A stretch of DNA of 64,000 nt from Cryptomeria japonica. Its lineage: Eukaryota > Streptophyta > Pinopsida > Cupressales > Cupressaceae. The DNA lies in NCBI RefSeq assembly GCF_030272615.1, contig NC_081414.1:769062153-769126152 (forward strand), read 5' to 3'. The notes beneath the pieces are model-generated. The model was not told the origin of the DNA, did not search any database, and was given only the letters and a program-made list of their open reading frames with translations. Position numbers and translations under genes: made by a program. Below are positions 12,101 to 23,500 of the stretch, piece after piece (within the stretch, counting starts at the first letter, position 1; each line of letters starts with the position of its first letter).

Positions 12101-12497
12101 TGTGGAGTTTGATCGTGAGTTCAGTAGGGTTTATTTCCTATTGCCAAGGCTTGTGATAGACAGTGGCATTATTGATATTGATTACTCAGAGCTTTATGGG
12201 CATGAGATGCTACATGATATTGATTTCAGTCCTTCAAGGTTTTCCAGTTTGAGTATCATGAATGGTAACATTTTGGAGTTACAAGGGAGGCTAGTGCAGT
12301 TTGAGCGTGATGTTTTCCTTGATGTGATCAGAGTGGTGCAACATCGACACGGTGGGTTCTTCTTGAGACAGGCATGGGACCCTGGGATCATACTTGCTTT
12401 GGTGCGGATCAGTTTAAAATTTTCGGGAGTTGTGATGGCATTGCTTGAGGACAAGCAATTTTGGGAAGGGCGGATTGTAATGTCCCCTTCTCAGTGA
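9105..12497 (+). CDS. Unknown 1130-residue protein of the array element, unit 1
   Basis: An uninterrupted frame fills the internal region. The first in-frame ATG (9105) is about 100 bases after the primer site, the usual gag position. I recognise no gag, zinc knuckle, protease, RT, RNase H or integrase. The N-terminal half is acidic and hydrophilic. Four related words (DNPLFEM near residue 236, DNALFEW near 250, ENPLFVM near 615, DNPFLGL near 672) suggest internal repetition. Residues about 480-587 are a strong coiled-coil candidate (LELESTKDMLGNTQLALMEL). The C-terminal third is hydrophobic. The frame crosses the purine tract and stops 22 bases inside the next LTR. The final LEDKQFWEGR resembles the extreme end of gypsy polyproteins, hinting at an origin by internal replacement; that is weak inference. 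Confidence 0.8.
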   Translation: MSTIDESICELMQGLINLMKDPDIKMGFVKVLANSTHKEESENNIFNKKTNDGVGVLTPNFETVLHVDSLLMHAPTIDEVVIQEEEKTIFEVVHDESLNVPYGARDSVECTHVLLEEEQMKIEDVEQEEKVNRLLDGDSCYEAENIVANDEVPNEQEAVLFCEFKICQNDDIQGADLEDQSEIAFQNNGVESHSLKNELDQILKVFEQCPKLEFSDLGQQDCWSKLDKGNTFQIVDNPLFEMGKVKTYDNALFEWEDGTLLGSSISLGENSNVWKLREDSRSKLDDTWNYGEHFLTKHSNQPFSTWDPGMMAPSDDKEPVWDEFPFDPDEAQRADCVVKLEDHMGFDAGKFKEVLKCKSDSPIDEVGSKQKVEDLVESDPLHHIEQLQLVGRVRRESWSSYWGRVCKKQSSDFFLLPISSTPSLHSYEWDGQFKVSVEKEMQALSQFDHTHSLIEELYWKAQMDERQKGVKDDVTLPNLQLIKDSLEILKSDYIHLIKDRDYAFELARETTSAFQGEEMKVEELTLELESTKDMLGNTQLALMELEDQFADFKLLKEQEKAQRAEEIEQVIGELDSLQEEFDLENFTWKTKVACADSDQQDGSQQEERDGFQVLENPLFVMDGFNIFGIKMLSKHSLEVIQGFIAAARSEDFRFVTHEVGEKGPEHGGCMLDNPFLGLNNNKAHTSPFWELDLRTTFAPYSNVIKAFMVKLQGFTREDTNFLSMHLVLTSTWGCVEFSFQCIENYLQLGIQAQDHQPSLIELVTCGKDLWRDKEQIFSLNGVVPFFTSHLMVPFAHQLVDWEDIMRKGWFSVELESLERIFPALNMSICVVLDDDFLCCSSCSSSWKLIFLKSDLKTIISDLVGCWCTLFQTSQSLSRIGLWSQMRGMASWGYQYLYMGSVQALTSGYSYALSSTYDGDNEPLLSMVHHSEVLGVGTIRDFRSFCGCIRIIQLRPSRFMRSYGDEVVELLQRIVFILARRFGEVTFTVMALLDTLGRYVVEFDREFSRVYFLLPRLVIDSGIIDIDYSELYGHEMLHDIDFSPSRFSSLSIMNGNILELQGRLVQFERDVFLDVIRVVQHRHGGFFLRQAWDPGIILALVRISLKFSGVVMALLEDKQFWEGRIVMSPSQ
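12463..12475 (+). promoter_or_regulatory. Polypurine tract, unit 1
   Basis: GGGAAGGGCGGA directly before LTR 2, with one C interrupting the purines. It is the expected plus-strand primer site and lies inside the ORF. Confidence 0.75.
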
Positions 12498-14709
12498 TGT
12501 GCATTCAGTGGTCCATTGGCCTATTCCGGAGACTCGTAGGCTATTTGGAAAGGAGAATTAGGGTTTCCTATTTTATAGGAGGATTCTTTTGTGTTTTCAG
12601 GGCATATATGTGGGAGTTTGACAGTTTGGATTCTGGATTCCTTCTGGGTTTTCAGAGAGCTTCAAGATGGTTCGACATGCATCTGCATCGAGTGACCTTT
12701 ACCTGACTTACTATTTTTAGTAAGTGCGACGGCTGCTCAGAATGTGGTTAAAATCACTTTGGAAACACATACTATTTTTAGCAGGATGCTATTTTTAGTA
12801 AGTACTATTTTTAGCAGTTCTATTTTTAGCAGGATGTCAGCTGGCCTGTTCAGATGGCTATTTTTGGCAGGTCAGTTTGAGCAGTTGGTCTTCCAGCATT
12901 TTTTGGTGCTATTCTTGGCAGGGATTCTACAGCTCAGCTCAGATGACTATTTTTGGCAGTTCAGTTCAGAGCCCCAACTCAGTTCAGTTTTGGTGATTTC
13001 CAGCACTTCAGTCTCCGGCTCAATTTGGCAATAATCAATATTTGAGAAGGCATTTTAATATATATTATACCTTAGGCATGAGGTATTAATAATTGATTAT
13101 TTTATGGATGGACGACTTAGGAAGGGAGAAAATATTAATTTTATCCTAAGTCTATTTGGGCGAAAATTGCATATGACTTCAAGGGGGTCGTCATGGTGTT
13201 AATAAGTAAATTATAACTCAAGGCAAATGGGCGATTTTCTAAGTATATTGCCTTAGTAATATTTTCTATTTGGAAGTCATAGTTGGGCGCCCACTTTACA
13301 CTTTATTTTATGACACTTATATTTTTTAAAAAGGGCGAACTTGTGCAAGGAAATGAAATGAAATGCAATGCTAAATGTGGATGAAATGGAATTGCATTTG
13401 GTTTGGGCGTATTTGGAGTGCATTTGAATTTGAATTTGGTTGGCAAAAAGTTATAAATAAGTGACTTGGGCTCTCATTTTGGTATCTTGAAAATCAGTGA
13501 TGTTATGCTGCCGGATTGGCGACAGAACTTGAGGCTTCGGAGTGCGTCTCCCTAGTGCTACCCGGTTTCGTACTTGAAATACAGTACCTAGTTGTGCCTT
13601 GTATTCTTCTATCATTTTCAGAGCTTTGCCATAGACATCTTGGTGTTGCAACGATTCTGGACTTGCTGGTTTTGCCTGTGGCTGAAACACATTTTTGCTC
13701 ACATCTCTCTGCTGGAGCGTCTGATAGTTATGGGTATTATTCCTATCTTCCTTCCCAGCACTGGCAAACAAGTTTGTAAGTTTTTAGCCCATTTGTTTGA
13801 GTATTGATTTAATTATGCAAAATCGAAATTCCTAGTCTAGGCGTGGGTTTTTTGGGTTGCATTGGGATGCGTGCAAAATAAAAAGAGGGTTGTTTGGGGT
13901 GTGGCTGTGATTGGTTGTCATTGTATTGGATGTATGGTGGGATTGGACTTGATTTGAATCAATTCGGGTAAAAATTGAGTGAGTTATGAGTATTTTCATG
14001 TTTTCATGGGCTGCTGGAACTGTACTTTCAGCCTGCAGAGCAGTGTAACAGAAAATTACAGTATTGTGTAGAAATCTGCAGTTAATCTTCTCATCTCATC
14101 TCCATATTGTAAGGATTGCCTCAGTAGTACTGAGCATCCCATTCTATCTGCTTTTATTTGTAATTCCCATTGCATAAGTGGAAGAGGCTGGCTTGCCGCC
14201 TTCTCAGTTTTGTTATTCAGTTTTCTTTGATAAATAGTCCTCCCGCTGAAATATGCGGTAGAGTGATGTTTTAATGTAATGTCCTCCCGCTGAATAAGTG
14301 GTCGAATGATAAAGTTCAATGTTTTGGTCCTCCCGCTGAAATATGCGGTAGAGTGATTGTTAATGTAATGTCCTCCCGCTGAAATACGCGGTAGAGTGAT
14401 TGAACTTCAATTTCTTGTAATTTTCCCTTGGTCGGTTTACCGCCAAGATGTTCAGTTTCTATCCTGCTGGATAAGTAGAAGGGGCTGGCTTGCCGCCCAT
14501 GCATTGTAATTTTCAGTTTGTTTATTGATGCTGACGATCCCCGGAACACCGTATGCTCTCACCCTCCCAGTCTGGGCTCTCGGTGAACAAAAGGTGGAAG
14601 GGTTCCCTTTCAGTTGTTTTGCTTATTCCTCTAACCTTAACGGGTTATTTGTTGTGGATGAATTGTTATTGGCCTGAAAATCAAAAAAAAAAATTAGTGG
14701 GATATTACA
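12476..14709 (+). repeat. LTR 2 of the tandem array
   Basis: 2234 bp. Its first 22 bases also encode the last residues and stop of the upstream ORF. It has a TATA box at 13452-13460, and I saw no difference from LTR 3. Confidence 0.95.
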
Positions 14710-14710
14710 G

Positions 14711-14722
14711 TGGTATCAGAGC
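14711..14722 (+). promoter_or_regulatory. Primer binding site, unit 2
   Basis: TGGTATCAGAGC one base after LTR 2. Confidence 0.95.
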
Positions 14723-14824
14723 TGGTTTTCCTGCCAGCCTGTGTGTTCGGTTGATCAGATCATAAGTTCTTCCTTCCATCCTATTGGGTCGTGGTTTGTT
14801 GGTTGCATATCAGAGTTTGGAAGA

Positions 14825-17800
14825 ATGTCTACTATAGATGAGTCTATTTGTGAGTTAATGCAAGGATTGATTAATTTGATGAAGGATCCAGATATTAAAA
14901 TGGGGTTTGTAAAGGTTCTTGCAAATTCCACACATAAGGAAGAGTCTGAAAACAATATTTTTAATAAAAAGACAAATGATGGAGTTGGTGTTTTGACACC
15001 TAACTTTGAGACAGTGCTTCATGTAGACTCTTTGTTGATGCATGCACCTACCATTGATGAGGTTGTCATTCAAGAAGAAGAAAAAACAATATTTGAGGTT
15101 GTGCATGATGAATCTCTTAATGTTCCTTATGGAGCTAGAGACAGTGTTGAATGCACTCATGTGCTTCTAGAGGAAGAGCAGATGAAAATTGAAGATGTTG
15201 AACAAGAGGAAAAGGTTAACAGATTGTTGGATGGAGATTCATGTTATGAAGCTGAAAATATTGTAGCTAATGATGAAGTTCCTAATGAACAAGAGGCTGT
15301 CCTATTTTGTGAGTTTAAAATATGCCAAAATGATGACATTCAAGGGGCAGATTTAGAGGATCAATCAGAAATTGCGTTTCAAAACAATGGTGTTGAGAGT
15401 CATAGTTTGAAGAATGAGCTTGACCAAATTTTGAAAGTCTTTGAGCAATGTCCTAAATTGGAATTTTCAGATTTAGGACAGCAGGATTGTTGGTCTAAGT
15501 TGGACAAAGGAAATACTTTTCAGATTGTTGATAACCCATTGTTTGAGATGGGTAAAGTGAAAACATATGACAATGCACTGTTTGAGTGGGAAGATGGAAC
15601 ATTACTTGGTTCTAGCATTTCTCTTGGTGAGAATAGCAATGTGTGGAAATTAAGAGAAGATTCAAGATCTAAGTTGGATGATACGTGGAACTATGGTGAG
15701 CACTTTTTAACTAAACACAGTAATCAACCCTTTAGCACTTGGGATCCGGGTATGATGGCACCTAGCGATGACAAGGAACCTGTGTGGGATGAATTTCCCT
15801 TTGATCCTGATGAAGCTCAAAGAGCAGATTGTGTTGTAAAGTTAGAGGACCATATGGGTTTTGATGCTGGAAAGTTTAAAGAGGTTTTAAAATGCAAATC
15901 TGATTCACCTATTGATGAAGTTGGTAGTAAGCAAAAAGTTGAAGATTTAGTAGAATCTGATCCTCTTCATCATATTGAGCAATTGCAGCTAGTTGGTAGA
16001 GTTAGACGAGAGTCTTGGAGCAGCTATTGGGGGCGTGTTTGCAAGAAACAAAGTTCTGATTTTTTCTTGTTGCCTATCAGCAGTACACCATCTCTGCATT
16101 CTTATGAGTGGGATGGTCAATTCAAGGTGTCTGTTGAAAAAGAAATGCAAGCTCTATCCCAATTTGATCACACACATAGTTTGATTGAAGAACTCTATTG
16201 GAAGGCTCAAATGGATGAGAGACAGAAAGGGGTTAAGGATGATGTTACTCTCCCTAATCTGCAACTTATCAAAGACTCTTTGGAAATATTGAAGTCAGAT
16301 TACATACACTTGATTAAAGATCGAGATTACGCCTTTGAACTTGCAAGGGAGACCACTAGTGCATTCCAAGGGGAAGAGATGAAAGTTGAAGAGCTTACTC
16401 TTGAGCTTGAGTCAACAAAGGACATGTTAGGAAATACTCAATTGGCTCTAATGGAGTTAGAAGATCAGTTTGCTGATTTCAAACTTCTCAAGGAGCAAGA
16501 GAAGGCACAAAGAGCTGAAGAAATTGAGCAAGTTATTGGTGAACTTGATAGCCTTCAAGAGGAGTTTGATCTTGAGAACTTCACATGGAAAACAAAGGTT
16601 GCATGTGCAGATTCGGATCAGCAAGATGGAAGTCAGCAAGAAGAAAGGGATGGCTTCCAAGTTCTTGAAAACCCTCTCTTTGTGATGGATGGTTTCAACA
16701 TCTTTGGCATCAAGATGTTGTCTAAACACAGTTTAGAAGTCATCCAAGGTTTCATTGCAGCAGCAAGGAGTGAAGATTTCAGATTTGTTACTCATGAAGT
16801 AGGGGAGAAAGGACCAGAACATGGTGGTTGCATGCTTGATAACCCATTTCTTGGGTTGAATAATAATAAGGCTCATACTAGTCCATTTTGGGAGTTGGAT
16901 TTGAGGACAACATTTGCTCCATACTCCAATGTCATTAAAGCTTTCATGGTTAAGCTTCAAGGGTTCACTAGAGAAGACACCAATTTCTTAAGTATGCACT
17001 TGGTCCTCACTAGTACTTGGGGATGTGTTGAGTTTTCTTTTCAGTGTATTGAAAATTACCTTCAGTTGGGAATCCAAGCTCAAGATCATCAACCTAGTCT
17101 GATCGAGCTTGTTACATGTGGAAAGGACCTTTGGAGGGATAAGGAACAAATTTTCAGTCTTAATGGTGTTGTTCCGTTCTTTACCAGCCACTTGATGGTT
17201 CCTTTTGCTCATCAACTAGTGGATTGGGAAGATATTATGAGAAAAGGATGGTTCTCTGTGGAGTTGGAGTCACTAGAAAGGATATTTCCAGCCCTGAATA
17301 TGAGCATATGTGTTGTTTTGGATGATGATTTCTTATGTTGCAGCAGCTGTTCATCTTCTTGGAAGCTGATTTTTCTAAAATCGGATCTCAAGACAATCAT
17401 TTCAGACTTGGTGGGCTGTTGGTGTACTCTATTTCAGACTTCACAGTCTCTTAGCAGAATTGGTTTATGGTCTCAGATGAGAGGTATGGCAAGTTGGGGC
17501 TATCAGTATCTGTATATGGGAAGTGTTCAAGCTTTAACTAGCGGTTATTCTTATGCCCTCTCTTCTACTTATGATGGGGACAACGAGCCTTTGCTTTCTA
17601 TGGTTCATCATTCTGAGGTGCTTGGAGTGGGAACTATAAGAGATTTCAGAAGTTTCTGTGGTTGTATCAGAATAATTCAATTGAGGCCTAGTAGATTCAT
17701 GCGGAGTTATGGGGATGAGGTTGTTGAGCTCTTGCAAAGGATTGTTTTCATCCTTGCAAGGAGATTTGGAGAAGTCACATTTACAGTCATGGCTCTGCTT

Positions 17801-18217
17801 GACACCTTGGGAAGATATGTTGTGGAGTTTGATCGTGAGTTCAGTAGGGTTTATTTCCTATTGCCAAGGCTTGTGATAGACAGTGGCATTATTGATATTG
17901 ATTACTCAGAGCTTTATGGGCATGAGATGCTACATGATATTGATTTCAGTCCTTCAAGGTTTTCCAGTTTGAGTATCATGAATGGTAACATTTTGGAGTT
18001 ACAAGGGAGGCTAGTGCAGTTTGAGCGTGATGTTTTCCTTGATGTGATCAGAGTGGTGCAACATCGACACGGTGGGTTCTTCTTGAGACAGGCATGGGAC
18101 CCTGGGATCATACTTGCTTTGGTGCGGATCAGTTTAAAATTTTCGGGAGTTGTGATGGCATTGCTTGAGGACAAGCAATTTTGGGAAGGGCGGATTGTAA
18201 TGTCCCCTTCTCAGTGA
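14825..18217 (+). CDS. Unknown 1130-residue protein of the array element, unit 2
   Basis: Same product as unit 1, with no residue difference seen. The frame again starts about 100 bases after the primer site and ends 22 bases into LTR 3. Identity between units 1 and 2 means either very recent duplication of the unit or gene conversion; an assembly artefact cannot be excluded from sequence alone. Confidence 0.8.
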   Translation: MSTIDESICELMQGLINLMKDPDIKMGFVKVLANSTHKEESENNIFNKKTNDGVGVLTPNFETVLHVDSLLMHAPTIDEVVIQEEEKTIFEVVHDESLNVPYGARDSVECTHVLLEEEQMKIEDVEQEEKVNRLLDGDSCYEAENIVANDEVPNEQEAVLFCEFKICQNDDIQGADLEDQSEIAFQNNGVESHSLKNELDQILKVFEQCPKLEFSDLGQQDCWSKLDKGNTFQIVDNPLFEMGKVKTYDNALFEWEDGTLLGSSISLGENSNVWKLREDSRSKLDDTWNYGEHFLTKHSNQPFSTWDPGMMAPSDDKEPVWDEFPFDPDEAQRADCVVKLEDHMGFDAGKFKEVLKCKSDSPIDEVGSKQKVEDLVESDPLHHIEQLQLVGRVRRESWSSYWGRVCKKQSSDFFLLPISSTPSLHSYEWDGQFKVSVEKEMQALSQFDHTHSLIEELYWKAQMDERQKGVKDDVTLPNLQLIKDSLEILKSDYIHLIKDRDYAFELARETTSAFQGEEMKVEELTLELESTKDMLGNTQLALMELEDQFADFKLLKEQEKAQRAEEIEQVIGELDSLQEEFDLENFTWKTKVACADSDQQDGSQQEERDGFQVLENPLFVMDGFNIFGIKMLSKHSLEVIQGFIAAARSEDFRFVTHEVGEKGPEHGGCMLDNPFLGLNNNKAHTSPFWELDLRTTFAPYSNVIKAFMVKLQGFTREDTNFLSMHLVLTSTWGCVEFSFQCIENYLQLGIQAQDHQPSLIELVTCGKDLWRDKEQIFSLNGVVPFFTSHLMVPFAHQLVDWEDIMRKGWFSVELESLERIFPALNMSICVVLDDDFLCCSSCSSSWKLIFLKSDLKTIISDLVGCWCTLFQTSQSLSRIGLWSQMRGMASWGYQYLYMGSVQALTSGYSYALSSTYDGDNEPLLSMVHHSEVLGVGTIRDFRSFCGCIRIIQLRPSRFMRSYGDEVVELLQRIVFILARRFGEVTFTVMALLDTLGRYVVEFDREFSRVYFLLPRLVIDSGIIDIDYSELYGHEMLHDIDFSPSRFSSLSIMNGNILELQGRLVQFERDVFLDVIRVVQHRHGGFFLRQAWDPGIILALVRISLKFSGVVMALLEDKQFWEGRIVMSPSQ
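18183..18195 (+). promoter_or_regulatory. Polypurine tract, unit 2
   Basis: GGGAAGGGCGGA directly before LTR 3. Confidence 0.75.
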
Positions 18218-20429
18218 TGTGCATTCAGTGGTCCATTGGCCTATTCCGGAGACTCGTAGGCTATTTGGAAAGGAGAATTAGGGTTTCCTATTTTATAGGA
18301 GGATTCTTTTGTGTTTTCAGGGCATATATGTGGGAGTTTGACAGTTTGGATTCTGGATTCCTTCTGGGTTTTCAGAGAGCTTCAAGATGGTTCGACATGC
18401 ATCTGCATCGAGTGACCTTTACCTGACTTACTATTTTTAGTAAGTGCGACGGCTGCTCAGAATGTGGTTAAAATCACTTTGGAAACACATACTATTTTTA
18501 GCAGGATGCTATTTTTAGTAAGTACTATTTTTAGCAGTTCTATTTTTAGCAGGATGTCAGCTGGCCTGTTCAGATGGCTATTTTTGGCAGGTCAGTTTGA
18601 GCAGTTGGTCTTCCAGCATTTTTTGGTGCTATTCTTGGCAGGGATTCTACAGCTCAGCTCAGATGACTATTTTTGGCAGTTCAGTTCAGAGCCCCAACTC
18701 AGTTCAGTTTTGGTGATTTCCAGCACTTCAGTCTCCGGCTCAATTTGGCAATAATCAATATTTGAGAAGGCATTTTAATATATATTATACCTTAGGCATG
18801 AGGTATTAATAATTGATTATTTTATGGATGGACGACTTAGGAAGGGAGAAAATATTAATTTTATCCTAAGTCTATTTGGGCGAAAATTGCATATGACTTC
18901 AAGGGGGTCGTCATGGTGTTAATAAGTAAATTATAACTCAAGGCAAATGGGCGATTTTCTAAGTATATTGCCTTAGTAATATTTTCTATTTGGAAGTCAT
19001 AGTTGGGCGCCCACTTTACACTTTATTTTATGACACTTATATTTTTTAAAAAGGGCGAACTTGTGCAAGGAAATGAAATGAAATGCAATGCTAAATGTGG
19101 ATGAAATGGAATTGCATTTGGTTTGGGCGTATTTGGAGTGCATTTGAATTTGAATTTGGTTGGCAAAAAGTTATAAATAAGTGACTTGGGCTCTCATTTT
19201 GGTATCTTGAAAATCAGTGATGTTATGCTGCCGGATTGGCGACAGAACTTGAGGCTTCGGAGTGCGTCTCCCTAGTGCTACCCGGTTTCGTACTTGAAAT
19301 ACAGTACCTAGTTGTGCCTTGTATTCTTCTATCATTTTCAGAGCTTTGCCATAGACATCTTGGTGTTGCAACGATTCTGGACTTGCTGGTTTTGCCTGTG
19401 GCTGAAACACATTTTTGCTCACATCTCTCTGCTGGAGCGTCTGATAGTTATGGGTATTATTCCTATCTTCCTTCCCAGCACTGGCAAACAAGTTTGTAAG
19501 TTTTTAGCCCATTTGTTTGAGTATTGATTTAATTATGCAAAATCGAAATTCCTAGTCTAGGCGTGGGTTTTTTGGGTTGCATTGGGATGCGTGCAAAATA
19601 AAAAGAGGGTTGTTTGGGGTGTGGCTGTGATTGGTTGTCATTGTATTGGATGTATGGTGGGATTGGACTTGATTTGAATCAATTCGGGTAAAAATTGAGT
19701 GAGTTATGAGTATTTTCATGTTTTCATGGGCTGCTGGAACTGTACTTTCAGCCTGCAGAGCAGTGTAACAGAAAATTACAGTATTGTGTAGAAATCTGCA
19801 GTTAATCTTCTCATCTCATCTCCATATTGTAAGGATTGCCTCAGTAGTACTGAGCATCCCATTCTATCTGCTTTTATTTGTAATTCCCATTGCATAAGTG
19901 GAAGAGGCTGGCTTGCCGCCTTCTCAGTTTTGTTATTCAGTTTTCTTTGATAAATAGTCCTCCCGCTGAAATATGCGGTAGAGTGATGTTTTAATGTAAT
20001 GTCCTCCCGCTGAATAAGTGGTCGAATGATAAAGTTCAATGTTTTGGTCCTCCCGCTGAAATATGCGGTAGAGTGATTGTTAATGTAATGTCCTCCCGCT
20101 GAAATACGCGGTAGAGTGATTGAACTTCAATTTCTTGTAATTTTCCCTTGGTCGGTTTACCGCCAAGATGTTCAGTTTCTATCCTGCTGGATAAGTAGAA
20201 GGGGCTGGCTTGCCGCCCATGCATTGTAATTTTCAGTTTGTTTATTGATGCTGACGATCCCCGGAACACCGTATGCTCTCACCCTCCCAGTCTGGGCTCT
20301 CGGTGAACAAAAGGTGGAAGGGTTCCCTTTCAGTTGTTTTGCTTATTCCTCTAACCTTAACGGGTTATTTGTTGTGGATGAATTGTTATTGGCCTGAAAA
20401 TCAAAAAAAAAAATTAGTGGGATATTACA
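18196..20429 (+). repeat. LTR 3 of the tandem array
   Basis: 2234 bp, apparently identical to LTR 2. TATA box at 19172-19180. Confidence 0.95.
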
Positions 20430-20430
20430 G

Positions 20431-20442
20431 TGGTATCAGAGC
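20431..20442 (+). promoter_or_regulatory. Primer binding site, unit 3
   Basis: TGGTATCAGAGC one base after LTR 3. Confidence 0.95.
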
Positions 20443-20544
20443 TGGTTTTCCTGCCAGCCTGTGTGTTCGGTTGATCAGATCATAAGTTCTTCCTTCCATC
20501 CTATTGGGTCGTGGTTTGTTGGTTGCATATCAGAGTTTGGAAGA

Positions 20545-23500
20545 ATGTCTACTATAGATGAGTCTATTTGTGAGTTAATGCAAGGATTGATTAATTTGAT
20601 GAAGGATCCAGATATTAAAATGGGGTTTGTAAAGGTTCTTGCAAATTCCACACATAAGGAAGAGTCTGAAAACAATATTTTTAATAAAAAGACAAATGAT
20701 GGAGTTGGTGTTTTGACACCTAACTTTGAGACAGTGCTTCATGTAGACTCTTTGTTGATGCATGCACCTACCATTGATGAGGTTGTCATTCAAGAAGAAG
20801 AAAAAACAATATTTGAGGTTGTGCATGATGAATCTCTTAATGTTCCTTATGGAGCTAGAGACAGTGTTGAATGCACTCATGTGCTTCTAGAGGAAGAGCA
20901 GATGAAAATTGAAGATGTTGAACAAGAGGAAAAGGTTAACAGATTGTTGGATGGAGATTCATGTTATGAAGCTGAAAATATTGTAGCTAATGATGAAGTT
21001 CCTAATGAACAAGAGGCTGTCCTATTTTGTGAGTTTAAAATATGCCAAAATGATGACATTCAAGGGGCAGATTTAGAGGATCAATCAGAAATTGCGTTTC
21101 AAAACAATGGTGTTGAGAGTCATAGTTTGAAGAATGAGCTTGACCAAATTTTGAAAGTCTTTGAGCAATGTCCTAAATTGGAATTTTCAGATTTAGGACA
21201 GCAGGATTGTTGGTCTAAGTTGGACAAAGGAAATACTTTTCAGATTGTTGATAACCCATTGTTTGAGATGGGTAAAGTGAAAACATATGACAATGCACTG
21301 TTTGAGTGGGAAGATGGAACATTACTTGGTTCTAGCATTTCTCTTGGTGAGAATAGCAATGTGTGGAAATTAAGAGAAGATTCAAGATCTAAGTTGGATG
21401 ATACGTGGAACTATGGTGAGCACTTTTTAACTAAACACAGTAATCAACCCTTTAGCACTTGGGATCCGGGTATGATGGCACCTAGCGATGACAAGGAACC
21501 TGTGTGGGATGAATTTCCCTTTGATCCTGATGAAGCTCAAAGAGCAGATTGTGTTGTAAAGTTAGAGGACCATATGGGTTTTGATGCTGGAAAGTTTAAA
21601 GAGGTTTTAAAATGCAAATCTGATTCACCTATTGATGAAGTTGGTAGTAAGCAAAAAGTTGAAGATTTAGTAGAATCTGATCCTCTTCATCATATTGAGC
21701 AATTGCAGCTAGTTGGTAGAGTTAGACGAGAGTCTTGGAGCAGCTATTGGGGGCGTGTTTGCAAGAAACAAAGTTCTGATTTTTTCTTGTTGCCTATCAG
21801 CAGTACACCATCTCTGCATTCTTATGAGTGGGATGGTCAATTCAAGGTGTCTGTTGAAAAAGAAATGCAAGCTCTATCCCAATTTGATCACACACATAGT
21901 TTGATTGAAGAACTCTATTGGAAGGCTCAAATGGATGAGAGACAGAAAGGGGTTAAGGATGATGTTACTCTCCCTAATCTGCAACTTATCAAAGACTCTT
22001 TGGAAATATTGAAGTCAGATTACATACACTTGATTAAAGATCGAGATTACGCCTTTGAACTTGCAAGGGAGACCACTAGTGCATTCCAAGGGGAAGAGAT
22101 GAAAGTTGAAGAGCTTACTCTTGAGCTTGAGTCAACAAAGGACATGTTAGGAAATACTCAATTGGCTCTAATGGAGTTAGAAGATCAGTTTGCTGATTTC
22201 AAACTTCTCAAGGAGCAAGAGAAGGCACAAAGAGCTGAAGAAATTGAGCAAGTTATTGGTGAACTTGATAGCCTTCAAGAGGAGTTTGATCTTGAGAACT
22301 TCACATGGAAAACAAAGGTTGCATGTGCAGATTCGGATCAGCAAGATGGAAGTCAGCAAGAAGAAAGGGATGGCTTCCAAGTTCTTGAAAACCCTCTCTT
22401 TGTGATGGATGGTTTCAACATCTTTGGCATCAAGATGTTGTCTAAACACAGTTTAGAAGTCATCCAAGGTTTCATTGCAGCAGCAAGGAGTGAAGATTTC
22501 AGATTTGTTACTCATGAAGTAGGGAAGAAAGGACCAGAACATGGTGGTTGCATGCTTGATAACCCATTTCTTGGGTTGAATAATAATAAGGCTCATACTA
22601 GTCCATTTTGGGAGTTGGATTTGAGGACAACATTTGCTCCATACTCCAATGTCATTAAAGCTTTCATGGTTAAGCTTCAAGGGTTCACTAGAGAAGACAC
22701 CAATTTCTTAAGTATGCACTTGGTCCTCACTAGTACTTGGGGATGTGTTGAGTTTTCTTTTCAGTGTATTGAAAATTACCTTCAGTTGGGAATCCAAGCT
22801 CAAGATCGTCAACCTAGTCTGATCGAGCTTGTTACATGTGGAAAGGACCTTTGGAGGGATAAGGAACAAATTTTCAGTCTTAATGGTGTTGTTCCGTTCT
22901 TTACCAGCCACTTGATGGTTCCTTTTGCTCATCAACTAGTGGATTGGGAAGATATTATGAGCAAAGGATGGTTCTCTGTGGAGTTGGAGTCACTAGAAAG
23001 GATATTTCCAGCCCTGAATATGAGCATATGTGTTGTTTTGGATGATGATTTCTTATGTTGCAGCAGCTGTTCATCTTCTTGGAAGCTGATTTTTCTAAAA
23101 TCGGATCTCAAGACAATCATTTCAGACTTGGTGGGCTGTTGGTGTACTCTATTTCAGACTTCACAGTCTCTTAGCAGAATTGGTTTATGGTCTCAGATGA
23201 GAGGTATGGCAAGTTGGGGCTATCAGTATCTGTATATGGGAAGTGTTCAAGCTTTAACTAGCGGTTATTCTTATGCCCTCTCTTCTACTTATGATGGGGA
23301 CAACGAGCCTTTGCTTTCTATGGTTCATCATTCTGAGGTGCTTGGAGTGGGAACTATAAGAGATTTCAGAAGTTTCTGTGGTTGTATCAGAATAATTCAA
23401 TTGAGGCCTAGTAGATTCATGCGGAGTTATGGGGATGAGGTTGTTGAGCTCTTGCAAAGGATTGTTTTCATCCTTGCAGGGAGATTTGGAGAAGTCACAT

